Shown here one piece after another: positions 53,596-63,000 of a stretch of 64,000 bases of DNA. Position 1 is the first letter of the stretch; each line of letters starts with the position of its first letter. Source of the stretch: Phymatolithon calcareum. Its lineage: Eukaryota > Rhodophyta > Florideophyceae > Hapalidiales. Position numbers and translations under genes: made by a program. Below the pieces are notes generated by a model that was not told where the DNA came from, made no database searches, and saw nothing but the letters and a program-made list of their open reading frames with translations. The stretch covers positions 434,001 through 498,000 of the forward strand of contig OZ345379.1 of the NCBI GenBank assembly GCA_977006965.1, read 5' to 3'.

Positions 53596-54567
53596 TCATT
53601 GAATTTGTAGAGAGGACCTAACTGAAGAACTTCTCAAGGCATTTTGCGCTAGTTCAATCCATTTTTCTTGGCTGCTCAATACATGCTCCAGCTTATTTTC
53701 CTTGATATATTTTGATGCTGCTTCGTAATTTGCCCTTGACTGACCTTTTTTTGAAATGGAGGTGAAATTGTCTTCATACTCTGGGATGGACATGCGACAT
53801 ACTGCGTGCAAGAATGCGGTTGAGATTATTTTTGCCCTTGAATACAGCTTTCTGCGATTTCTGTTACCCTTTTTGTCAATTTTTCCTCCCCTTCCAGTAT
53901 TTCTTTCTTCGATCGTCCAGTTCATCATTGGCTTGTAGAGCTTCTTGAAGGTATCTCCAGCGACCCACTGCTTCACGACTTCTCTCACAATGGTTTCTCC
54001 GAGATGTATATCCATTGGCTGGTGATGCATTGATGGAACAGGTCTTTGACTAGTTATTTGCGTCTGTTCTGGTTGACGTCCTAGTCCTTGAAAATCGAGT
54101 CCTCTGTTTTGCATGGGACGGCTCGACAGAGCCCTGAAGCTCTGACTTGACTGGACAGTGACAAAATTGTTCACCACCTGTGTTACAGTCCCGGGTGCAC
54201 CGCGTAAGTCTTGGGAACTTGTTAATCTTGACGGAATGTTGGCTACAGGTGGTCGTAGTGCTCCAGTGACTTTGTCAACACCCATACAGAACCAGAGTGG
54301 GCCGTCCACTTTCGATCCAAACCAGTCTTGATCTTTACCGTCAGGACTCAAGCTGACTCTGCTGTGCTCATAAGTAGCCCAAGCAGCGATAACCGAATTG
54401 CCACGCTGCGAAGTTACGGCATTTGTTCTCTCATCCGGATAGTACAAACTCCCATGTAGTGGCCTCCACTGGTTTTGAGATTGGGCGGCTGGTTCGACTT
54501 GTATTCCATTCTGAATCGCCCGTCGTGCATGATCAATTGTAGCTGTTAAACTGTATGTCTGGAGTGG
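53596..54567 (-). CDS. GCR1_C-like DNA-binding protein of the Crypton-like block
   Basis: The frame is open from 54567 to 53596 but has no ATG in its first 40 codons. A 5' exon (an acceptor-like TTTAACAG lies just inside) or a lost start is likely. After a Gln/Ser/Pro-rich disordered part comes a helical domain: IVREVVKQWVAGDTF, then MMNWTIEERNTG, then a basic stretch ending RRKLYSRAKIISTAFLHAV. The order W-x-x-G, W-x-x-EER, (R/K)KLYSR-K-I is that of the GCR1_C domain, a DNA-binding module of yeast Gcr1. Fungal Cryptons are known to carry it in the recombinase protein. Here it is a separate gene upstream of the recombinase. A Lys-rich C-terminus follows. The assignment is by motif pattern only. 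Confidence 0.55.
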   Translation of the reverse strand, partial: PLQTYSLTATIDHARRAIQNGIQVEPAAQSQNQWRPLHGSLYYPDERTNAVTSQRGNSVIAAWATYEHSRVSLSPDGKDQDWFGSKVDGPLWFCMGVDKVTGALRPPVANIPSRLTSSQDLRGAPGTVTQVVNNFVTVQSSQSFRALSSRPMQNRGLDFQGLGRQPEQTQITSQRPVPSMHHQPMDIHLGETIVREVVKQWVAGDTFKKLYKPMMNWTIEERNTGRGGKIDKKGNRNRRKLYSRAKIISTAFLHAVCRMSIPEYEDNFTSISKKGQSRANYEAASKYIKENKLEHVLSSQEKWIELAQNALRSSSVRSSLQIQ

Positions 54568-57500
54568 TCACCCATAGCTTGGAGCCTCAATAATCGATCT
54601 GATCGCCCAGCGATGAAGTACTCAGTGGACGAGAAACCCGCTGCTCGTTCAGACCTTTATCAGAGATTCAGAAGCTCTCGTGACGTTCAGTGACCTTGTA
54701 TGAACGTCCAGAACCACCGTGATGCTACATTCACTTTTTCTGAATGCCCAGTTTTATCCCTGGTGTATCATGCAGTACGCCTGAGCACTCCGCTTGCTTG
54801 GTCACACGATGTTTCTCGGTGCAAATTTTCCGTGCTTCTTCCTCCAATACAAACCAGATGTGCAATATATAAGTCTGTGAAAACGCGCGGATCGACCATT
54901 TAGCAGTCGTCCCCGCTCCGTCCCCGGGTAGAGGCAGGGATGACATCCTTTTAGAAAATGGGTACATCCTCGCGACATCCTGCTGAGTTATGATTGTGAA
55001 TCTTGCGTCCAAAATTTTATCTAATTTGCCACTTGCAGCAGCAATTCCTAAAAATTTGATAAAAAATGCGTCCCCCACCTCCCTCCGGGATGTCCCCCAT
55101 ATCGGAGATGCTGTGCCGCGCGCTGATGAGGGCATTACAGAACAGGAAAATCTGGTCAGGGCGACAGTTACTGCAACCTGATTGGACACAGTCCCGTCAG
55201 CGTCGCAGGTCGCAAAATAGAACGGAACGTGAACAACAATTCCGAAAACATTCAGCTGAATATATTTGGAATTCTCGAATCTGGGCAGCTCACGCGTGCG
55301 GTCAAGCTGGGAAGCTGTCTATGATGTGAGTGACTACTTCTTGACGTTCCATTTTCCTTGGAGGTGTCCGATACAGAAATGATCTCCTCATGCAAGACCA
55401 GGGCAGTGCGGCCGGGAAGATTCCTATCCCATTGCTCACAATAACCGTTTGCCATACCTTACTGTACTCCTGCGGCCTTATCCTTAGCTCGTCTGGTCCC
55501 TTCAGGTTTTCTAAAGTCGGGTCCGTACAATGAAATCCTTCGTTTCTTGATACAGCTACTGACGCCTCAACAGAGGACGACTCCTCCACCAAACAAATAT
55601 TATGATTTCTTTTAGAACCTGAAATATGGAACAGTTCGAGGTAGGTTGTCGATGTAGTGCAACGTGCAAGAGAGAAACACCACACGAAGTGAACACGTAG
55701 AGTCGAAATAAAAAGAGGGTTACTTTTGGTAGCTGTGCTTCGTCGGGAAAGCGGAATAAATGGTATCGTATCCTCGAAGGCGGAATGAGTGATTGCGTCG
55801 CTCCGAAAGCGATATAGGAAGGAATGTTGAGGTCGACGGTTCGACTCCTGTCACAAGCAAGAATTGAATTACGTTCCGCGAAGGGTACACGGATGTCGCC
55901 GTGTAGTGCTGCGCCGAAGTACTCTCGAGAAGCAGTTACGCGAGTATCCAGAATGAGATCAAGTTCGGGAACATTTAGAGGCCCCCTAGATGTTGAGTAA
56001 CCTTAGTGTCGTTTCGATATCCTGCAAGAAAAGAAAGAAAGAGTCCCATGGGTAAGTACCTGTCGCACGTGTGGATGAGGGTATAATGTTGTGGATTGCA
56101 CCGAGTTCCAGTGTATTTTTGATTCCATCCATCAAGTAGAGTGCATGGTCGTCTTCAAGGACTTGGGTAGAACATGGGTGTATGAATCCTGGTGGTTTCA
56201 TATTCCTCATTCTATAATTTGTACCTCGAATGTAGCATGTATAAACTGAAAAGTTCATAAGTTTACTGTAATTCGAATGCATTGAAAACGTATTATGCTT
56301 TTCAAAACTCTCTAAGGTTCGAAAGCGATTCAGATTTTTGAAAGCTCATGTCGTCAATCTATTGACCCCCCCCCTGTTACAAATAGTTCGTAATGTTGCA
56401 GAGGACAATGGTACGCAAAAAACCTAGCGACTTCGCAGTTTCCCTCAACCCTCTTGCTTCGGCTATATTAAAACTGTTTTTCTAAAACACGCTTCCATTC
56501 GCTCTCTATTCTGCTCTCCATCACATCATGATGACCAGACTCGAGTGCAAAAACGATCCATGGGAAGCAGAAATGGCACAGACTCACATTCCCACCGCGC
56601 AAGAGATGATGCACACTCAAAGTCCGTTAAAACGACCCCCAATATGGGAACTGGTCCTTGGTCGAGAAACGGCACAAGAGCTTCAGCCACACGGCAAAAT
56701 TCAGCGGTCAAGTAACTGACTACTGTTCAGAAAGTCAAATGATTGCAAGAAGTGATATCCATCATCGAGACGTTGATATATAAGTCGCTATTGATTTCGG
56801 AGAGTCTGAGTACTGAGATTACAGATATAGAAATGTGCCCCAAAACATTAGCATATTGGTAATAAGCAAAAGTAGGTCGTTCTTTGTTGAGTCAAAAACT
56901 ATAAGCCAATACGACGTTAGAAGCATAATCCTGTGAAATCTTGGGTTCTTGTGTGCCTATTACACGTACAGGGGAGACGGTACCCTAACCCTCTCGAGGC
57001 GCTCGTCTCGTTTTAGAAATAAACTCGTCAGGGCAAATAATAGGCTTATCGTAGCCCTCCTCCCGAGTCGCCGCGGGCTATGGGGCCACACTACCATACG
57101 AGCTTGTATACAAAAAATTTCTCTCCATCCACGAACAAGAGTGGTGAACGAGCTGGGTGAGGATGATATTGACACTGCTCCTCGAAAATCATTCTTGACA
57201 CCGGAGAGTGTGAGAAGGAAGTTTCTGACTAACAATTGAATAGCAGGCTACAACGTTTAGATAGCTGTGCTCCGTGCAGGACTCCATGACGAAATAAGGG
57301 AATTCTGTCAGGACAGACCGGAGCTATGGCTCATTGCTGCTGCAACCGTAATAGAAATCATCACAGCCTCTTAGAGTAGCTCGACTGCCGAGCCAAAAGC
57401 TGTAAGCTGTCAAGTTTGAAAGATCGAGTACACAGGTTGGTGCGATCAGGGGCATATTAGAATCCACAGCTTATCTCATGAAGGGGGATAGTAGTTTGCC

Positions 57501-57779
57501 GTCATGTTTTGTATCTGAATTTGATTGATGATATCATTGCCCAGTTGTTCGTGGCTTGTCCAAAAACGGAATGTGTAACGCATGGCCGACATGAGGATCT
57601 TCCATTTAGGAAATGTTTTCCAGCTGATATATCTTCGGGGTTGCTTGCATCTGGAATTTGAAAAACACTTGACCGTGTCGTACGTTTGACGAGGATCTTC
57701 CAAAATTCAGATCTCGAAACCTGGGCGGCGTCGACGAGGCGCATTTGTTGAAGCTTTACCTTCGATATAAAAGGCCAGA
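54568..57779. other. Gene-poor region
   Basis: More than 3 kb without a convincing gene. Minus-strand frames at 54731-55189 and 55302-55685 lack domains. The first 170 bp contain further TTCAG / GTCCAGAA phrases like those inside the Crypton-like block, so the block may extend to about 54.74 kb. Confidence 0.35.
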
Positions 57780-57905
57780 ATCATTCTTTGGTGACGTACC
57801 TGGACGAGACGTGAAAGCCACAGTCAAACTCGCTAGCGATAGCATAGAATGGAAGAAACTTAGACCATCGAATCGCTGCTAGCTCCATTGGGGGAAAAGG
57901 CGAAA
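57780..57905 (+). mobile_element. LINE 3' end fragment
   Basis: The translation includes KLASDSIEWKKLRPSNRC, like the C-terminus of the LINE fragment at 30 kb. The DNA at 57848-57905 matches 30210-30275 by eye (GAAACTTAGACC, TCGAA-CGCTG). It is too short to be functional. Confidence 0.45.
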
Positions 57906-58034
57906 ATGAATGAAAAAGGTTTTTGCCAAGTGTGACAGCAGGTATATAAAAGCAAAATCTTGCTCATTGTGACGATTGCACCGTTCGCAGATCTAGGTTA
58001 GAGCTGCGTAATGCTCTCGAGTTCCGCCGCCCAC

Positions 58035-58087
58035 TTTGCAGACTCCAGTCTCCTTTATTTTAAAAAATAGAGACAGGAGTCTGCAAA
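58035..58087. repeat. Hairpin with arms of about 24 bp
   Basis: The arms TTTGCAGACTCC-GTCTC... and ...GAGAC-GGAGTCTGCAAA pair across an AT-rich loop with two or three mismatches. The hairpin lies 170 bp left of the MULE element. Its function is unknown. Confidence 0.55.
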
Positions 58088-58257
58088 AGAATAATGGAGA
58101 CTGTCGCCCTGGAAAGCCACGAGTGGACTTCTGTCTTATCATACTGTATATAGGTGGACAACAGGAAAAAGTTGCACCTCCAGCGTTGTCTCGCGAGAAC
58201 TTATAGTGCATCCCATGTCTAAATTTAATTTACATTGGACATCAAGAGAAAACAAAA

Positions 58258-59449
58258 GAGGAAATTCGCTGCATGGACCGAAAAAGGTGGCAAAATTCGC
58301 TAAATCGGCACCCCTTGCAATAACTACTACTCGTTATGATACAAAGAGCACTCCATAGAAATAAACTTATCAAAAAATAATATTTATTTCATGCGCAACT
58401 CTCTATGCTTCAGCTCCTCGTCGTAAGTAGCATCTCCGTTATCGCAGGCGGTGAGGTCAATTATCATGGACTGAGCCGCTGGGTTGATGAGTTTTCGCTT
58501 CGCCTCAACAAAATTGCAGATGTTCGGCTTGGCGCATGTCTGCGAGAAGTGACCGTTGTTTCCGCACGAGGAGCCGTGACGGGACCTCATTTCGGACGGG
58601 AAGTAGGGCCTCTTGCGCTTGCGGCCCAGCTTAGGGACAAGGTCAAACGGAAACAAATCATCCTGTACTAGCTGGTAACCAGTGACTGCAACACGAATGA
58701 TGATGCCTTCGTGTTGCTTGGCCTACGTTATCAATAGCCATGGGTCCCACACCAGATCTTGTGTCACGGGTCGAACGCGACTCAATGCTGCGCCAAGCGT
58801 CTAGAACAGTTCAAAAGTGCAGCGACGACGTGGATACATGGCCGCTGGTGCTCCAGAAAGTGGCGGCAAGAGCATGTAGCGCGGTAGTCACTGTTAACTA
58901 CCCCAGGGAATGGTGTCACTTGGCTGCTAACAGCAAACCTCAGCATGTCACTTTCGATGACCTCCGGCTCCACAAGCGGCTTCTCCGCTCAGAAGATTTT
59001 TCCTGGTGCTTCTTGTAGCAGCAAGGCGTTAGGGACTTTCCTTGCCAATAGACGTGTTGTGGGCGATGACGAGGTTGACAACGTCGTCAAAGTTTGCTCC
59101 AAGGCAGTCACCCACACTTAGAACGAGCTCCACCTTCTCCATGAGTTCAGACTGTTCGGGCGAGAGTGTTGTGAGTTTTCTTAGCAGTCGAATGCGACGA
59201 GGTGCAGAGTACTTTGCATAGCGGATTAGTAGTGTAATAATAAGACAACTCTCGATGCTAGTATAACGCTATTAAAAACGTGCCGACTTTCCTCAAGTTG
59301 GGACACATGGAACTTTCTCAATAAATCCTCTTAATTACGTGTAATGATAAGCGGCTGTCTAGCTGAAATCATAACCAGTAGTAGTTTTTGCAAGGGTGCC
59401 GATTTAGCGAATTTTGCCACCTTTTTCGGTCCATGCAGCGAATTTCCTC
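58258..59449 (-). mobile_element. Deleted MULE (Mutator-like) element
   Basis: Terminal inverted repeats at 58258-58340 and 59368-59449 match over 82-83 bp with a few differences, both starting GAGGAAATTCGC at the outside. The 10-bp sequence GAAAACAAAA is repeated directly at 58248-58257 and 59450-59459 as a target duplication. Long inverted repeats, a 9-10-bp duplication and a SWIM zinc finger inside fit Mutator-like elements. Only the transposase C-terminal part remains, so the catalytic core is deleted. Confidence 0.85.
58384..59222 (-). pseudogene. MULE transposase C-terminal remnant (SWIM finger and zinc knuckle)
   Basis: Three minus-strand segments remain. About 59222-59030 encodes a helical stretch (APRRIRLLRKLTTLSPEQSE) ending at TAA. 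About 58985-58782 encodes a SWIM finger of CxC-Xn-CxH form (TCSCRHFLEHQRPCIH). 58656-58384 encodes a partial zinc knuckle (SCGNNGHFSQTC, first Cys replaced) followed by a Lys-rich part. SWIM plus knuckle at the C-terminus is usual for MULE and FAR1-type transposases. The DDE catalytic region is absent. The segments are in different frames. Confidence 0.7.
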
Positions 59450-60086
59450 GAAAACAAAACATAAAACTGATGTGCGGCAGGTTTGAAAAAGCAAAGCTCG
59501 GTGCGCAGCAGGGTCCGGCTGGAGCGCAATCTCATAGGTTTGTGCTCCCACTAGTGGAAGGTAAGCTGATCATACTGATGTCCATTATGATAAAGCGAGC
59601 GACAAGTCGTGTTTACGATTTCAAAATTTTTGTATTTTTGAAGCCTGAAACACAATTTTTATGTCGCGTATGATCCCAGAAGAGAGACTAACAAACAAGA
59701 ACTCCATTGGGCCATTTTTGAATTGTTTTCCTCTTCCCGGCTTGCTGTATGCCGCATAGCCGTGGGATCGACGTATGAATGTGCACGTACATAGAAGCGG
59801 GGCAATTGAAAGAGGACTGACATTGTAACGGCTCTACGTCAGCTTGCAGCCAATGGAAGGACGGCGATCCGCTTCTCGAACGGCTCCAATGTTGTCCAAA
59901 CGGTCTACTCCTCCACCTTCCCCATCGCTCCACGTCTGTAACCGTCACCGGGCACAATGCCATCGCGCCGGGACGCATACCTCTCCCGCACGGTCTGCGC
60001 CATGATCGTCAAATACCAATTCATGTGCCCTGCGCTTCGCAATTCCATTGACAACGACGAAGCAGCAGAGCAAGACAAGCCTTGTG
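59450..60086. promoter_or_regulatory. Upstream region of the malectin-domain gene
   Basis: No other gene is seen. The 130 bp before the start contain upstream ATGs (59957, 60002) in a different frame, one of which opens 75 codons overlapping the start of the main gene. If the transcript begins before them they could dampen translation. No clear TATA box was found. Confidence 0.35.
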
Positions 60087-63000
60087 ATGGCGACCGTGTG
60101 GGCGCGCGTCTGCGTGCTGCTGCTGCTGATCCTCTTGTTACTCGCGCCGGCCGCCGCGCGGAAGTTCGGCGTCACCACGGATGATAACGGCACGCCCGTA
60201 CTCGAAGAGGGCGATGTTCAAGCGAAGGATCCTACCAACATTATCGCCAAGAAAGCCGACGCCGCGTTCGCATCAGAGCCACCTAAACCTGTCCTGGAAG
60301 TACCCACCGCCCCGCCAGGAGTGTCCGGCCCACCGGGAAATGGAAAGAAAACCCCACCAGGACTCACAACACCCCCGGAATATTCATTTATTCAACCTGG
60401 AGATAAGCCTAAGCAACCACCGAAACCGCCTGCAGAGCATTCTAAAAAGTCTGCTCCTCCTCCGAAACAGCCTGCAGAGCCACCAGAACAAAAAGATCCT
60501 CAGTTCCATCTTCCGACAAAGAAGGATACGACGGTCCCACTTCTGACTGAGGACACTGCTCCGAAAACGAAAAATCCCCCGTTGCAGAAGGGAGAGGACT
60601 CCCCCTCGGAAAAGAACGACGTCTCGCTACCGCCGAAAAAGAGTGAGCCGAAAGAGGAAGCGCCTGCGAAAAAGAATGACTCTCCTTCCCCGAAGAAAGC
60701 AAACCCTCCGCCACCGCTTCCTCCGAAAAAGAACCATCCTCCTGCGCCGAAGAAGGAGGATACTGAAGCACCACATCCACCTAAAAAGAACCACTCTCCT
60801 GCGCCGAAGAAGGAAGAGTCCGGAGCGCCGCTTCCATCCAAAAAGAACCACCCTCCTGTGCTGAAGAAGGAGGAGCATGTAGCACCGCCTGCTCTGGAAA
60901 AGAACCACCCTCCTGTGCCGAAGAAGGAGGAGCACGTAGCACCGCTTCCTGCGAAAAAGAACCACCCTCCTGTGCCGAAGAAGGAGGAGCACGTAGCACC
61001 GTTTCCTGCGAAAAAGAACCACCCTCCTGTACCTAAGAAGGATGACCACCCAGCACCTCCTCCTCCAAAAAAGAACCACCGTCCTGTGCCGAGGAAGGAA
61101 GACCATCCAGCACTGATTCGTCCGAAAAAGAACGACTCTACAGCGCCGAAGAGGAAAGACACTTCACTGCAGTATCCCTTGAAGAAGGACCCCACGACGG
61201 AGAAGAAAGAACATGGACCGCCTCAAAGGAAGGGCAAGGACAACAAACATGCACCGAAGATCGAATCCAATCCACCTCCAAAGAAGAAAATTGTACCACG
61301 TCCGACAAAGGACCATTCTACACGGCCTCCAAAGAAGGAATTTTCTAAACGTCCTCCGAGACCTGTGTCCAAAACAGAGCCGGACGTGCATATCGACAAG
61401 CCTCATTTTTCCGAAGGCCCTGATGTGGAGTTGATTTCGCCGCACAAAATGAAGTCACAATGGCAGCCTCAGCACGACTACATTATCCCCAAGGGTTTCG
61501 AATGCGTCAATTTTGGACCTGTGCGTCAGGCTGGTATGGTGCAGTACATGGATTCCGATATCACCGGTCACGTCAGCACGTATTCGGTACCGCATCATAG
61601 GTTTCCCAAGCTCCCCACTGCCTTTTTATCTCATGTTTTCGGCAAGGAGTTCTCCTATTATCTTCATACGGGCCATAAGAATCGTCAAAGAGCTTTCGAT
61701 TTGATAGTTGGGTTTGCCGAAGTGTACCCAGGGGTGTGCGGTGCCAATAGTGCACCACGGGTATTCTCCATGCAGGTCGGTTCCTATTCCAAGAAGGTCA
61801 ATGCAGAAGCACGAGTCGGCTGCGGAAGAGATCTCAAGATTCCTTTGAGGAATGTGGCTTCCGAGGACGGCAAAATACTTTTTTCCTTTAAGGCACTCTC
61901 ACAGAATGCAATGCTTTCTCTTATCTGCTACAGTCCGGTGTATATTGACAAAAAGCAAACCGGTCACACTTATCCGCACAGCAATACTCCGGTCACCCAT
62001 GTTACATCAAATGGGAAGAACAAGCCACACGAGCATACCTTAAAGTCTAATAACAAGATTGGAGCCGGTAAAGCTGGAATTGCAAAGTCGTCTTCGGTTC
62101 CTGAACCGTCCACGGCAATCCCGTCTGAGAAGCAATTGCCATCAATTTCCTCGTCGACCACTGGCAACGTGAAGAATACGCACAACGGATCGGATTCGAA
62201 AACAAGCGATACTGTTGTTAATGCATCCCCTTCCACCAAGAACGATGGACCTACCACATTTTCGAATCCTTCTTCAGGAGAAGCGGTTGATACGATTGAT
62301 ACACTGTCCAAGCAGAAAGGCGTGAAGTGCATCAACTTTGGCGAGGGCACTGTGAAGGGACTCAGTACTGCAGACTCCAGTGCTTTCTCAGGGCATGTTA
62401 TGAACTATACCTCCACATCAATCGTGAAGGGAACTTCTCTAAGCGACTCATTCCGCTCCCATGTCTTTGGGAAAAAGTTTTCGTACACCCTTGCGGTACC
62501 AAAGATGGGCACATACTCTCTTGCTTTCGGGTTTGCTGAAACCTTTAACCTTGTTTGCAACTCTCCGGATGCTAGTTTCCGATCGTTCAAACTGGTAGCA
62601 GGATCGCAATCCAAAGTTTTGGATGTTTTCAAAGCTGCTGGATGCAATACGGCACACACTGAAATTATCCATGGTGTCAAGAGTCAGGAAGGTTCTGCGA
62701 TCACAATTGGGTTCGAAGCTCTTAAGAATAATGCCATGTTATCGAACCTCTGCTATTGGGAAGATGATTCGAAGGTGAGCCCCCCAATTGGAAGTAAGGA
62801 ACCCGGAGCCAAGGTTGACGCCACGCCCTCTGTGGTGATACCCGCCGCGGGCGACGGCCCTGTAACGAAGGGGGACCTTGTATCAGTCACCGGCACTAAG
62901 GCGTCTGGTTCGCAATCGCCATCCACTGACGCATCCACAATCGCATCATCTGTCTCTGCTTCCGTTGCCCCATCTCCCTCTGCCTCCACTTCTGCTAAAC

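Noticed and set aside
55770-55875. tRNA-like T-arm (GGTTCGACTCC) on the plus strand.
   Set aside because: The T stem needs a bulge, and no matching D arm, anticodon arm or acceptor stem can be drawn.
60500-61195. Minus-strand Gly/Phe/Ser-rich frame of 231 codons.
   Set aside because: It is the reverse of the Pro/Lys repeat of the malectin-domain gene, which has a signal peptide and domains on the plus strand.
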